Assembly (NCBI GenBank): GCA_046351555.1
Contig: JAXLYI010000011.1
Location: 62,001-126,000 of the forward strand
Direction: 5' to 3'
Source: CAISKJ01 sp046351555
GTDB lineage: Bacteria > Myxococcota_A > Polyangia > Polyangiales > Ga0077539
Length of the DNA stretch: 64,000 nucleotides
The number at the start of each line of letters is the position of its first letter. Positions within the stretch are counted from its first letter, which is position 1. Both the position numbers and the translations under genes were made by a program. Shown here in pieces: positions 23,676 through 32,878 of this stretch. The notes below the pieces were generated by a model, which was not told the origin of the DNA, searched no databases, and saw only the letters and a list, made by a program, of their open reading frames with translations.

Positions 23676-24662
23676 TCAGGGCGAAACGGCGCGGACGCCA
23701 GCGCAGCCCCAGGCCTCGAGCGTCAGGCGCAGGTCCCACGCGCCCGAGAGGTCGAGGTTGCCACGGCGGCTGCGGATCTCCCAGCTCCGGCCGTTGGTGA
23801 ACGGCAGGAACGCCCCCGCGGCGATGGTCTGCTGGACGTCGAGCACCTGCTGGTCGCGCATGGTGCCCAGGGAGCTCCCGAGGATCGTGCCGAGCACGGC
23901 GACGGTGCCGAAGACCCAGCCGTACCCGTCGGCGTGCTGCGAGACCATCGCCGCGCGGCCCGCGATGGCGTCGAGCACCCGCTGCGCCGCGGCCCCGTCC
24001 GACGAGAGGAAGCACGAGTACGTGACGGTGATGTTCGAGATGCTCCGGTAGAGGTCGCCCTGGCCCCAGAGCGTCCCCTCCGAAGGGCGGAGGTTGATGC
24101 GGGCGGTGTTGCGGTTGCCGGGCGCGTCGCGCGGGGACATCAGCAGGAGCTCCGAGTGACGCCCGTCCTCTGCGGAGATCACGCAGAAGAGCTGGCGCCC
24201 GAGGTCGAAGAAGCCGCGCTGGATCGAGAGCTCCCGGATGCGGATGCGGAGCTGCGGGTCGGCGCAGGTGGTGTTGGCCGGGGCCACGCCGAGGTCTTGC
24301 CCGCAGGCGTAGTTGGTGCGGAGGTCGCCGCCGCTGTCGTTGTTGCAGGCGGGCACGGCCATGGTGGAGAGCGGGACCGCGAGCGCGCCGGTGCAGCTCG
24401 GGGCCATGTCGCAGGTGGGGCAGCGGTTGCAGTCGAGCGGGCACGACATGCAGTCCTCCGCGCCGCGCGAGCACACGCCGTCGCCGCAGCGGACGCCGAC
24501 GTCGGGCACGTCGAGCGGCAAGATCGGGACGTCGGGCTCGGGCGCGTCGACCGTCGCGTCGGGCTTCATCGCGGCGTCGGGGAGCGGGGAGGCCGCGTCG
24601 CCCGCGGCGCAGCCGAGGAGGGTCCAGAGGGCGATGGAGGAGGCCGCCGCGCGCGTCCGCAT
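23676..24662 (-). CDS. Cys-rich lipoprotein of unknown function
   Basis: 328 residues. The lipobox is LLGC. An Asp/Pro/Ala spacer (DATVDAPEPDVPILPLDVPD) is followed by a compact Cys motif, CGDGVCSRGAEDCMSC then CNRC. This type is common in myxobacterial surface proteins. The remaining 230 residues form a beta-rich domain with LRIRIRELSIQRGFFD, ELLLMSPRD, ISNITVTYSCFL and a terminal LRLTLEAWGC. No enzymatic motif is seen. It diverges from the membrane-protein gene at 24757. Confidence 0.7.
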   Translation of the reverse strand: MRTRAAASSIALWTLLGCAAGDAASPLPDAAMKPDATVDAPEPDVPILPLDVPDVGVRCGDGVCSRGAEDCMSCPLDCNRCPTCDMAPSCTGALAVPLSTMAVPACNNDSGGDLRTNYACGQDLGVAPANTTCADPQLRIRIRELSIQRGFFDLGRQLFCVISAEDGRHSELLLMSPRDAPGNRNTARINLRPSEGTLWGQGDLYRSISNITVTYSCFLSSDGAAAQRVLDAIAGRAAMVSQHADGYGWVFGTVAVLGTILGSSLGTMRDQQVLDVQQTIAAGAFLPFTNGRSWEIRSRRGNLDLSGAWDLRLTLEAWGCAGVRAVSP

Positions 24663-24756
24663 GGCGCGAACGCTACCGGAGAAGGGACGCGGGAGACAAC
24701 GGCCCGTCGTTGTGTTCGCCCGCCGCGGTGGACTACCGTCGCGCGCCGAACGCCCG

Positions 24757-26388
24757 ATGGGAGAGCCCGCCGCAGACCCTGCCGCCCCGCGCCGCGAAGC
24801 GCTCGCCTGCGCCGCCGTCTCCGTCGCCCTCGGGGCCGCGCTCCTCGCGCCGCGCTACCTCCCGATGACCGACCTGCCGCAGCACGAGTTCATGGTGGGG
24901 GCGCTGCGCGGCCTCGGCGACCCGTCGCGCTTCCCGCCGGAGCTCTACGCGCGCAACCTCGGGCACGCCAACCAGCTCTTCCACGTCGCCGGGTGGGCCC
25001 TGTCGTACGTGCTCCCGGTCGACCGGGCCTGCCAGCTCCTTGCCGCGGCCACCGTCGCCGGCGCGCTCCTGGCGCTCCAGCGCGCGGCCCTCGCCGCTGG
25101 GAAGAGCCCCTGGGTGTCCCTCCTCGCGGCCCCCGTCGCGCTCGGGATGATGTTCCGCTGGGGGCTCATCGCCAACCTGGTGGGCTTCGCGCTCTACGTC
25201 GCCGCGCTCCCCGCGATGGAGCGCCACGTCGCCCGCCCCACCGCCCGCAGCGCGGTCGCGGTCTCCCTCGCGGGCCTCGCGCTCTACGCCGCCCACAACG
25301 CCGCGCCCTTCTACGTCGGCGCCACGCTCGTCCCGTGGGCGCTCGTGTTCGCGCGCCGCGACGGGCTGCGGGGCCTCGCGATGCGCCTCGCGCCGCTCGT
25401 CCCCGTCGCGCTGGCCGTCGTCGCGGGCTACCTGCGATTCCGCGCCGGGATGACCCGCGGCTTCCTCACGATGACCGCGATGGACTCGCGCTGGCTGCTT
25501 CGCTGGCCCGACCTCCCCGCCAACATCCTCGGCCTCGGCGACCTCGCCCGCACGCTGCCGCCCCTCGCGCTCGCCGGGGTCGCCGTCGCGCTCCTGCGCA
25601 TGGCGCCGGCCCCCGACGTGAAGACGCTCGGCGCGGCGGACGTCCCCGACGCGCCGCCGCTGTGGGCCCATCGATACGCACTGCTCGCGGCGGTGATGTT
25701 CGCCCAGTACGCGGTGTGGCCCTACGGGGTCAGCGGGTCGGGGCTCCTCTACCAGCGCTTCCTCCCGCCGGGCCTCGCGGCGCTGCTCCTCGCGCTCGCG
25801 CCCGCCGCTGGTGCGCGGACGTCGCTGCTCGCGCGCGCCGCGGCGGCGATTGTCCCCTGCGCGGTGCTGTTCGCGCAGCTCGACGACCTCGTCGCGTGCC
25901 ACCGGGGCTACGCCGAGCTCGACCCGATCGTCGCGGCGGTGGCGCCCGGGTCGCCGGTCGCGTCGCTCAACTTCACCGAGGCCCCCGCGTCGATGGCGCT
26001 CTTCAACCACGCCCACGCGCACCTCGCGGCCGCGCGCGGCGGGCGAACCAGCGACCTCATGGCGACGCTCCCGCACATGCCCGTGGTCTACCGCCCCGGC
26101 ACTGCGCGCGAGCGCCAGTCGCGGCGCATCGCGCTCAACCCGATGCGCTTCGCGCCGGCCGACGACCTCCGGCAGTTCCGCTACGTGCTGGCGCGCGTGC
26201 CCGACGCCGACTTCGGGCGCGCGCTGGCCTTCGTGCTCCGCGACCACGCCGCCCTCCGCGCGCAGTCGGGCCGCTGGCTGCTCTTCGAATCGCGTTACCC
26301 GGTCGCGCCGCTCGCCGCCCCCGAGGCGCCGCCGCCCCAGAGCCCGCGCCTCGGCGCGCTCCTCCGCGCGCTCGGCGGGCCGCATTGA
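24757..26388 (+). CDS. Multi-pass membrane protein, possibly a glycosyltransferase-type enzyme
   Basis: 543 residues with about ten hydrophobic helices. The first periplasmic loop has RYLPMTDLPQHEFMVGALR, an acidic/His motif reminiscent of the loop after helix 1 in GT-C-fold glycosyltransferases. The C-terminal 130 residues are soluble and include LNFTEAPASMALFNHAHAHLA, RRIALNPMRFAP and LLFESRYPVAP. Two methyltransferases follow immediately, which supports work on a lipid-linked sugar or surface polymer. No family is firmly recognised, and GT-C membership is an inference from topology only. Confidence 0.6.
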   Translation: MGEPAADPAAPRREALACAAVSVALGAALLAPRYLPMTDLPQHEFMVGALRGLGDPSRFPPELYARNLGHANQLFHVAGWALSYVLPVDRACQLLAAATVAGALLALQRAALAAGKSPWVSLLAAPVALGMMFRWGLIANLVGFALYVAALPAMERHVARPTARSAVAVSLAGLALYAAHNAAPFYVGATLVPWALVFARRDGLRGLAMRLAPLVPVALAVVAGYLRFRAGMTRGFLTMTAMDSRWLLRWPDLPANILGLGDLARTLPPLALAGVAVALLRMAPAPDVKTLGAADVPDAPPLWAHRYALLAAVMFAQYAVWPYGVSGSGLLYQRFLPPGLAALLLALAPAAGARTSLLARAAAAIVPCAVLFAQLDDLVACHRGYAELDPIVAAVAPGSPVASLNFTEAPASMALFNHAHAHLAAARGGRTSDLMATLPHMPVVYRPGTARERQSRRIALNPMRFAPADDLRQFRYVLARVPDADFGRALAFVLRDHAALRAQSGRWLLFESRYPVAPLAAPEAPPPQSPRLGALLRALGGPH

Positions 26389-26431
26389 CGCTTCCATCGC
26401 CGTCGCGCCGGTTGCTATGTTCGCCGCCGCC

Positions 26432-27313
26432 GTGAACCACGACGCGCCGTCGCGCCCGCCGCCCCCAATGCTCGGCCCGATGCCCGACGACGCGGTGCTC
26501 CGCGGCTGGGTGCGGGCCTACCTCCGCCACGCGCCCTTCTCCCTCGCCGTGCGCGAGCTCAACCGGCTCATCGCGATCCACGCCATCGAGGGCGCCGAGG
26601 CCCCGCGCGAGCCCGTCCTCGACGTGGGCTGCGGCGACGGCTTCTGGTGGAGCGTCCGCGGCACCGGCGGCCGCTCGCTCGTCGGGATCGACATCTCCCG
26701 CGGCGAGGTCGAGCGCGCGCGCCGCCACATCGACGCCCGCGTCGCCGACGTCGCCGAGGCGCCGCCGCCCGGCGGGCCCTACCGGCTCCTCATCGGCAAC
26801 TGCTCCCTCGAGCACGTGCGTGACATCGACCGCGCGCTCCGCAACCTCCGCGCGGTGGCGGCCGACGACGCGCGGCTCCTGATGTTCGTCCCCGCGCCGC
26901 AGTGGGCCTACCAGGGCGTCGCGCAGGGGGCGCTGTTGCAACGGGCCCCGCGCGTGGCGATGGCGCTCGCGGGCGCGCTCAACGGCTTCTTCCAGCACTG
27001 GCACCTCTACACGCTCCCCGTGTGGCAGCAGCTCCTCCAGCAGAACGGCTGGGAGGTGCGCGGCGCCTGGGGCGTCGGGAGCGCGCGGTCGGAGTTCCTC
27101 TTCCGGCTCTTCCTGACGCCGGCCTTCGGGAGCTTCCTGGTGAAGCAGGCCGCGGGCGACTACCCCGAGCGCGCGCTCTCCATCGCGCCCGACGTCGCGC
27201 TCACCCCGGCGGAGAAGCTGATGCGCTGGGCGCTCGAATCCCCCATCGCGCCCGTGGATTCGCCGCACGCCTACGAGTACGCCATCCTCGCCTCGCCGGG
27301 GCGCGCGCCGTGA
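26432..27313 (+). CDS. Class I SAM-dependent methyltransferase
   Basis: 293 residues from the GTG at 26432. Motif I is VLDVGCGDGFWW, followed by the acidic strand end LVGIDISR and the post-II region LIGNCSLEHVRDIDRALRNL. The C-terminal half has a long helical part with FFQHWHLYTLPVWQQLLQQNGWEV, typical of methyltransferases acting on surface-sugar or lipid substrates. An ATG at 26417 lies inside a TATGTT hexamer that looks like the -10 box, so the GTG ten bases further on is preferred. It overlaps the next methyltransferase gene by GTGA. Confidence 0.85.
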   Translation: MNHDAPSRPPPPMLGPMPDDAVLRGWVRAYLRHAPFSLAVRELNRLIAIHAIEGAEAPREPVLDVGCGDGFWWSVRGTGGRSLVGIDISRGEVERARRHIDARVADVAEAPPPGGPYRLLIGNCSLEHVRDIDRALRNLRAVAADDARLLMFVPAPQWAYQGVAQGALLQRAPRVAMALAGALNGFFQHWHLYTLPVWQQLLQQNGWEVRGAWGVGSARSEFLFRLFLTPAFGSFLVKQAAGDYPERALSIAPDVALTPAEKLMRWALESPIAPVDSPHAYEYAILASPGRAP

Positions 27314-27948
27314 CCGACGCCACCGACTACTTCGTCAACCACCGGCGGGCGCGGCAGTTCCCGTGGTCGATCTACCACCGGCCGCTCGAGCGCGACCTCG
27401 CCGATTTCCTCGCCGCGGTGTGCGCGCGCCGCGCCGACGCCGCCGTGCTGGTGGTCGGGTGCGGGCTCCTCCACGAGATCGACGAGGCCCCGCCGACGCT
27501 GCGCTACACCGTCGCCGACATCGACCCGCGCGCGGTGGACGCCGTGCTCGATCGCCGCGACCCGCGCGTCGTCGGCAGCCTTGTGGTGGAGCCCGAGTCG
27601 CCGCTCGACCGCCACGGCCTCACCTTCGACGCGCTCTACGCCAAGGAGGTCATCGAGCACATGCTCGACTGGCCCGCGTGGCTCGCGGGCGTGCGCCGCA
27701 CGCTGGTGCCCGGCGGCGCGCTGTGGCTCTCGACGCCCAACTACGGCGAGCCGTGGCTCCCGGTGCTGGAGGCCACCGCGCTCGAGGCCGTCGCGCGCAG
27801 GTCGGGCTACACCCGCCGCGGGATGCACCCGACGCGCTTCTCGCGCGCGTCGCTGGAGGCGGCGCTGCGCGGCGCGGGCTTCGTCGACGTCGACGTGAAG
27901 ACCTGCTCGGCCCGCCTCGCGCTCACCGCCCGCGCGCGCAACCCCTGA
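27310..27948 (+). CDS. Class I SAM-dependent methyltransferase, second of a pair
   Basis: 212 residues. Motif I is degenerate (VLVVGCGLLHEI), the acidic residue comes in YTVADIDPRA, and the catalytic region reads LYAKEVIEHMLDWPAWL, followed by TLVPGGALWLSTPN, which is strongly methyltransferase-like. The GTG start overlaps the previous stop as GTGA, so the two methyltransferases are made together. Substrate unknown; by context they may modify successive positions of one glycan or lipid. Confidence 0.85.
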   Translation: MTDATDYFVNHRRARQFPWSIYHRPLERDLADFLAAVCARRADAAVLVVGCGLLHEIDEAPPTLRYTVADIDPRAVDAVLDRRDPRVVGSLVVEPESPLDRHGLTFDALYAKEVIEHMLDWPAWLAGVRRTLVPGGALWLSTPNYGEPWLPVLEATALEAVARRSGYTRRGMHPTRFSRASLEAALRGAGFVDVDVKTCSARLALTARARNP

Positions 27949-27963
27949 CGCGGGGAGTTCGCT

Positions 27964-28506
27964 TCAGAAATAGTACCGCGCGTGGAAGGCGCCGCCGATG
28001 TCGAACCACGGCCCCGCGCCGTAGTGGTCGAGCAGCCCGAGGCGCGGAACCACCTCCACCGTGAGGTCGATCGGCACGCGCGCGAAGCGCCACGCGAGCC
28101 CGATGGCCGCCTCCGCGCCCAGGTAGAACACCCCGTTGCTACAGTACGCGCTCCCGTACCCGCGGCAGTACCGGCCGCCCGCGAACCCGATGAACACTCC
28201 GGGCCCCGCGTACCACGTGAGCTCGCCCGCCTGGCCACCGGCGAGGCGCTGGAACCAGAAGAGCACGTCGCCGCGGGTGAAGAGGCCCGCGCCGTCGGCC
28301 CGCCAGCCCCACGTCACGTCGAGCTGGAGCGACACGCGCGGGGACAAGAAGAAGTTCGCGCCGAGGCCGACGTTGGGGTAGCCGAGGGTGAGGCCGAGGC
28401 CGACGCGGCGTTCGGTGCCGATGCGGGTCTGCGCTGAGGCGTCACTGGAGGCGAGTGCGAGGGTCGCGGCCGCGGCGGCGCCCGCGAGGAGGTGGCGGTA
28501 CTTCAT
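27964..28506 (-). CDS. Outer-membrane beta-barrel protein
   Basis: 180 residues. An export signal (LLAGAAAAATLALASSDASAQ) is followed by alternating amphipathic strands such as VGLGLTLGYPNVGLGANFFL, VSLQLDVTWGW, LTWYAGPGVFIGFAGG, YLGAEAAIGLAWRF and IDLTVEVVPRLGL. It ends in an aromatic residue (ARYYF), as expected for BAM-inserted barrels. The count suggests about eight strands. A Cys pair in GRYCRGYGSAYCSNG sits in a loop. The ATG at 28506 is chosen for the signal; a TATGTA hexamer lies just upstream. Confidence 0.75.
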   Translation of the reverse strand: MKYRHLLAGAAAAATLALASSDASAQTRIGTERRVGLGLTLGYPNVGLGANFFLSPRVSLQLDVTWGWRADGAGLFTRGDVLFWFQRLAGGQAGELTWYAGPGVFIGFAGGRYCRGYGSAYCSNGVFYLGAEAAIGLAWRFARVPIDLTVEVVPRLGLLDHYGAGPWFDIGGAFHARYYF

Positions 28507-28610
28507 GAAGCGCGTACATAACGCCTTATGCGCCGACCGCGAGCGGGGAACGCGCATGAAACCTCCGCGCCGCCCGCGCTGTGCAGTTTCCGCGCGCCGC
28601 GACGTATGGA

Positions 28611-28616
28611 TAGGCT
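28611..28616 (+). promoter_or_regulatory. -10-like hexamer of the DUF4403 gene
   Basis: TAGGCT ends exactly six bases before the GTG start at 28623. Transcription would begin at or next to the start codon, giving a leaderless message. The -35 region is weak (TTCCGC, 17-bp spacer). Confidence 0.4.
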
Positions 28617-28622
28617 CCCACC

Positions 28623-30074
28623 GTGAACCGCGCCGCCCCCTTCCTCGCCGCCCCCCTCCTCGCCGCCTGCGCCCACACGCTCGCGATCCCGAGCGCCTCC
28701 CCGGGCGGCCCCGGCGCCCCGCTGCCGCCGCTCACGCCCGCGGTGCTCGACGCGCCGCTCGCCGCGGACGTCCGCGAGACGCTCCGCGCGCTCGACGCGC
28801 AGGTGCCATCGGTGCTCGACACGGGCGGGCAGTTTCGAAGCCTCGGCCCGATGCCCGTCGGCGTGCGGTACACCGTGCGGCGCACGCCCTTCCGCTTCGA
28901 AGCGCGCGACGGCGCCCTCCACGCGGAGACGGTGCTCGAGCTCTCGGCCGAGGCGTGCGGCGGGGCCCCGCTCGGCATCGCGATCCCCTTCCTCGGCGGC
29001 GGCGGCGGCTGCGTGCCCATCGCCGACTGCGGCGTCCACGAGCGCCCGCGACGCGTCGTGGTGGCCACCGACACCTACGTGCGCCTCGACCCGTCGTGGC
29101 GCGTGGTCGCCGAGACGCGCCCCGCGCCCCCCGTCGTCGTCGACCGCTGCGAGCTCACGCCCTTCCGCGTGGACGTGTCGGGCTTCGTCGCCAACGTCGT
29201 CGCGCAGGAGGTCGCGGAGGCCACCGCGCGGCTCGACCAGGACATCGCGGCCCGCGGCGATTTGCGCCCGCTCGGCGAGCGGCTGTGGGCCGAGCTCCAG
29301 CGCCCCATCGACCTCGGCGACGGCTTCTGGATGGCGCTCGCCCCGGAGGCCGTCACCGCGGGCCCCGTCGCGCTCGACCCGCAGGTGGTTCGGACGAGCG
29401 TGGGCGTGGTGGCGCGTCCCCACGTCACCGCGGGCGCTCCGCCCGCGAGCGCGCCGTCGCCGTTGCCGCCGCTGGGGCAAGGGAACGGCGGGGCCGGGGG
29501 CTTCCGCCTCGCGCTCGACGCGAGCGTGACCTTCGAGGAGGTCGGGCGGCTGGTGTCGCAGCAGTTTCGCGGGCAGACGATGGAGCTCGAGGGGCACCGG
29601 GTGCTGGTGCGTGATCTTCGCGTGCGGGGGAGCGGGTCGGCGCTGCTGTTCCTGGTCGACGTCCGCTTCGAGGATGGTGCGTTCGCGGGGCAGGAGGGGA
29701 CGGTGCATCTCGCGGGGCTGCCCGTGTACGACGCCGCGCGCGGCGACCTCACCGTGAGCGACCTCGACTACACGCTGGAGACGCGGAGCGCGCTGGTGGA
29801 GTTCGGCGAGTGGTTCTTGCGGAGCTCGTTGCGGCGCCAGCTCGCCGAGCGAGCGCGCTTCCCGCTGGGCGAGCGGATCGCGCGGCTGCGGGCGAGCGCG
29901 GAGCGGGCCCTCACGCGCGAGCTCGCGCCGGGCACGCGGCTGGAGGGGCGCCTCGGCGCGGTGACGCCGCAGGGGGCGGCGGTGACGGCGACGGGGGTCA
30001 CGCTGCGGGTCGAGGTGGCGGGCGAGGCGCGCGTCACGCAGGACGCCGGGGCGCTCGGGCTCACGGCGCGCTGA
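28623..30074 (+). CDS. DUF4403-family lipoprotein
   Basis: 483 residues. The lipobox is LAAC. The body matches DUF4403: an N-terminal helix pair (LAADVRETLRALDAQVP), repeated long amphipathic strands, and a C-terminal segment LDYTLETRSALVEFGEWFLRSSLRRQL. Proteins of this type are predicted to be elongated lipid-binding folds in the envelope. A GGGGGCVPIADCG loop carries two Cys that could pair. A Pro/Gly spacer (ASAPSPLPPLGQGNGGAGG) separates two halves of about 220 residues. Family and location are fairly clear; the ligand is not known. Confidence 0.75.
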   Translation: MNRAAPFLAAPLLAACAHTLAIPSASPGGPGAPLPPLTPAVLDAPLAADVRETLRALDAQVPSVLDTGGQFRSLGPMPVGVRYTVRRTPFRFEARDGALHAETVLELSAEACGGAPLGIAIPFLGGGGGCVPIADCGVHERPRRVVVATDTYVRLDPSWRVVAETRPAPPVVVDRCELTPFRVDVSGFVANVVAQEVAEATARLDQDIAARGDLRPLGERLWAELQRPIDLGDGFWMALAPEAVTAGPVALDPQVVRTSVGVVARPHVTAGAPPASAPSPLPPLGQGNGGAGGFRLALDASVTFEEVGRLVSQQFRGQTMELEGHRVLVRDLRVRGSGSALLFLVDVRFEDGAFAGQEGTVHLAGLPVYDAARGDLTVSDLDYTLETRSALVEFGEWFLRSSLRRQLAERARFPLGERIARLRASAERALTRELAPGTRLEGRLGAVTPQGAAVTATGVTLRVEVAGEARVTQDAGALGLTAR

Positions 30075-30213
30075 ACGTCACGGTCGCTCGGAGGCCCTAT
30101 CCTCGATGAACGTCGGGCGGCGGCGGCGCTACTGACGGGCCGATGCGAAGGCGCACCCGGTGGGGGTGCGGCCTCGTCGCGTCGCGTGCGGCCTCGTCCG
30201 CCTCCCCTCCGCC

Positions 30214-31767
30214 ATGCGTACGACCTTTTTCTCGGGCCTCTCCTGCCTGCTCATCGCCTGCGCGCAGGTCACGGTCGGCGACCGCTCGGACGACGGCGGC
30301 GCCGACGCCTCCGCCCTCTCCGACGCGGCCATGCGCCCCGCCCACGCGTGGGTCGGCGTCATCGGAACCGGCCAGAGCCTCGCGGTCGGAACGGGCGCGG
30401 GCCGCATGCTCCACACCGCGCCGCGCTACCACAACCTCAAGCTGGTCGACTCCGGGAGCGACGTTCTATACGACGGGGTCGGCGACCGCCTCTCGCTCGT
30501 GCCGCTGGTCGAGCCGATCCGGCCGTACCTACCAGGCCCCGGCTACCCGTCGGAGATCCACTACCCCAACAACATCAAGGGCGAGACGCCCCACACCGTG
30601 ATGGCCGACGAGGTGACCGCCCGCGTGCGCGCCGCCCTCGGCGAGGACTACGTGACCATCCACTCCGTCGTCGGGGAGGGGGGCCAGGGCATCGCGAGCA
30701 TCCAGCGGAACGGAGCGGGGCGTGCCTTCGCCGCGTCGCTCTACGAGGCCCGCGCCGTCACGGCGCTCGCGCGCGCCGCGGGCGTGCCCGTCGCCTACCG
30801 CGCCGTGGTCCTCACGCACGGCGAGGCGGACGCGGCGAGCGTCACCTACGGGGCCGACCTCCGCCGCCTCCGGGCGGACTACGACCGCGAGCTGCGCGCC
30901 GTCATCGGGCAGCGCGAGCCCGTGGTGATGCTCCTCTCGCAGCAGGCCACGCAGCCGGCCGCGATGGGGCAGCGCTCAAGCGCGACGCAGGCGCAGTGGC
31001 GCGTCGGCGTCGACCACCCCGGCGAGGTGGTGTGCGTCGGACCCAAGTACCAGTACGCCTACGCCGACGGGATTCACTTCGACGCGTACGGCTACACGCG
31101 GCTGGGCATCAAGTACGCGCAGGTGTTCTACGAGGTGGTGGTGCGCGGCAACGCGTGGCGGCCGCTGCAGCCGCGGGCGGCGCGGCGGGCGGGCGCGGTC
31201 ATCACCGTGGACATGGACGTCCCCGTGGCGCCGCTGGCCTGGGACACCTCCATCACCGCGCCGCACCAGAACGCCTACACCGAGTGGGCGATGGGCCGCG
31301 GCTTCGAGGTCGAGGACAGCACCGGCCGCCTCCGCGTCACGGACGTGCAGATCCTGGGGGCGAGCGTCGCGATCACCCTCGCCGCCGCGCCCCGCGGGAC
31401 CGGGCTGACGGTGCGCTACGCGATGACCCAGGACGTCGCTGGCCACGTCGGCGGCCCCACCACGGGGCGACGCGGGCAGCTCCGGGACAGCGACCCGTAC
31501 GTGGGCTCCGACCGCGCGGTGATCCGGGCGCGGGTGACGCGCGGGTCGGCGACGGTGACGGGGGTGGCGGCCGACGCCTTCGCCGCCCGCGGCGCGCGCG
31601 ACCTCGTCGAGGGAGCCGGGCTCATGGGAGAGACGACCGTTGCGACGAGGGCCGACGGCGCCGTCACGCTCTCACGGTCCTGGATGGGCGCCACCGGGGA
31701 GGCCGACCTCACCTTCCACAGCGACCAGCGGAACTACTGCGTCCAGTTCGAAATGCCCGTCCCTTAG
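30214..31767 (+). CDS. SGNH/sialate-O-acetylesterase-like lipoprotein
   Basis: 517 residues. The lipobox is LIAC. The esterase domain (about 45-320) shows the nucleophile block GTGQSLAVG, a block with THGEAD, and the catalytic Asp-His pair in ADGIHFDAYGYTRLG. This is the pattern of the SASA/CE6 branch of SGNH hydrolases that remove acetyl groups from sugars. The last 190 residues are a separate beta-rich domain beginning GAVITVDMDVPV, probably substrate-binding. It acts outside the cytoplasm. Orientation matches the upstream DUF4403 gene, but 139 bp separate them. Confidence 0.78.
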   Translation: MRTTFFSGLSCLLIACAQVTVGDRSDDGGADASALSDAAMRPAHAWVGVIGTGQSLAVGTGAGRMLHTAPRYHNLKLVDSGSDVLYDGVGDRLSLVPLVEPIRPYLPGPGYPSEIHYPNNIKGETPHTVMADEVTARVRAALGEDYVTIHSVVGEGGQGIASIQRNGAGRAFAASLYEARAVTALARAAGVPVAYRAVVLTHGEADAASVTYGADLRRLRADYDRELRAVIGQREPVVMLLSQQATQPAAMGQRSSATQAQWRVGVDHPGEVVCVGPKYQYAYADGIHFDAYGYTRLGIKYAQVFYEVVVRGNAWRPLQPRAARRAGAVITVDMDVPVAPLAWDTSITAPHQNAYTEWAMGRGFEVEDSTGRLRVTDVQILGASVAITLAAAPRGTGLTVRYAMTQDVAGHVGGPTTGRRGQLRDSDPYVGSDRAVIRARVTRGSATVTGVAADAFAARGARDLVEGAGLMGETTVATRADGAVTLSRSWMGATGEADLTFHSDQRNYCVQFEMPVP

Positions 31768-31882
31768 GGCGACGAGCGGAGGCGCCGGGCGCGTCCGGGC
31801 GTAGCCGGCGGTGAACGGTCGAGGACCCCCGCGCATCCGACGCCCGACGTCGACCATCGCGACGCCCGAGGGAGCTCGAGCC

Positions 31883-32560
31883 GTGGTCACCCGCACGAAC
31901 CGTTCGTCACCCAAGGTACCCCGCGGCCTGCGCAGTACGACCCTCGCGATGGCGACGGCGACGGTCGTCAGCGCATGCTGGGGCAGGACCGTGGATGGCC
32001 CGGACGCGTGGGTGCCGCCCCCGCCGCAGGAGCAGTGCAACGGCTTCGACGACGACCGCGACGGGATGACCGACGAGGACGACCTCGGCGCACCGTGCCC
32101 CCTTGTCTACGGGTGCCGCGATCCGGCCGCCTGCCGCTGCGCCCCCACACACACGCACTGCCAAAACGTGTGCTTCGAGCGATCCGTGGTGGTGGCGACC
32201 GCCACCTGCCGCGGCGTCTGCGTATTCCTCGACAACGACAACGCCAACTGCGGCGCCTGTGGGAATCGGTGCCCCGCGGGGATGCGGTGCAGTGCTGGAC
32301 GTTGCGTGTGCGCCGAGCTCACCTGCAACGGGGTGTGCACCCGATCCGACGCGGAGAACTGTGGCGCCTGCGGTCGTCGTTGCCCGGCCGGCGCCACCTG
32401 TTACCCCTTCGCGGGCATCCCGTGTCAGTGCGAGCTGCCGTCGCTGCCCTGCGGCCCCGGTGGCGCCTGCGTGACGTTCAGCGACGACAACTGCGGCGGG
32501 TGCGGCATGCGCTGCCCGTTCGGCACGCGCTGCACCGGCGCCAGTTGCGCGCAGCGCTGA
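31883..32560 (+). CDS. Lipoprotein with MopE-type metal motif and CGACG Cys repeats
   Basis: From the GTG at 31883 the product has 225 residues; the frame stays open to 31811 and the true start is uncertain. A signal ends in VSAC. A single acidic motif, CNGFDDDRDGMTDEDD, matches the CDGxDNDxDGxxDE metal-binding motif of MopE-like proteins. Three or four Cys-rich units follow, with cores NCGACGNRCPAGMRC, NCGACGRRCPAGATC and NCGGCGMRCPFGTRC. The same unit occurs eight times in the lipoprotein at 41423. These repeats resemble Stig1-type Cys modules frequent in myxobacterial surface proteins. No enzyme domain is attached. Confidence 0.7.
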   Translation: MVTRTNRSSPKVPRGLRSTTLAMATATVVSACWGRTVDGPDAWVPPPPQEQCNGFDDDRDGMTDEDDLGAPCPLVYGCRDPAACRCAPTHTHCQNVCFERSVVVATATCRGVCVFLDNDNANCGACGNRCPAGMRCSAGRCVCAELTCNGVCTRSDAENCGACGRRCPAGATCYPFAGIPCQCELPSLPCGPGGACVTFSDDNCGGCGMRCPFGTRCTGASCAQR

Positions 32561-32577
32561 GCGCCCCGCGTCCTCGA

Positions 32578-32878
32578 CCACCACAGTGACACTGCGCGTC
32601 ATCCAGCCGGTGTACACACCCGCCCGCGCTCGCATGAGAGCGCGTTGTCGCCTTCGCGCGCATCGACGGCGGGCGCTCCTCCTGACCGCAACCGTCAACT
32701 GACGGGCGTCGTGTACCTCCCCGGGTCCTCCCGCATCGCCGCCTCCGCCCATGCCTCCACCGCGCGATCCCTCACACTCCCGCGCGTAAGGGGATCGGCA
32801 AAACCACGCGCCTCGTGGCTACGCGCGCGGGAGGTTGTGAGCACACCGGCTGGATGACGCGCAGTGTTGCTGTGGTGA
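32578..32878. repeat. 301-bp element bounded by 36-bp inverted repeats (MITE-like)
   Basis: Positions 32578-32613 and the reverse complement of 32843-32878 agree at 33 of 36 bases. The identical inner 25 bases read ACACCGGCTGGATGACGCGC then AGTGT on the right arm. The 229 bp between show no convincing protein. Size, symmetry and lack of a gene fit a non-autonomous miniature inverted-repeat element. No clear target-site duplication could be recognised, and no transposase with matching ends is in the window. Confidence 0.6.
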
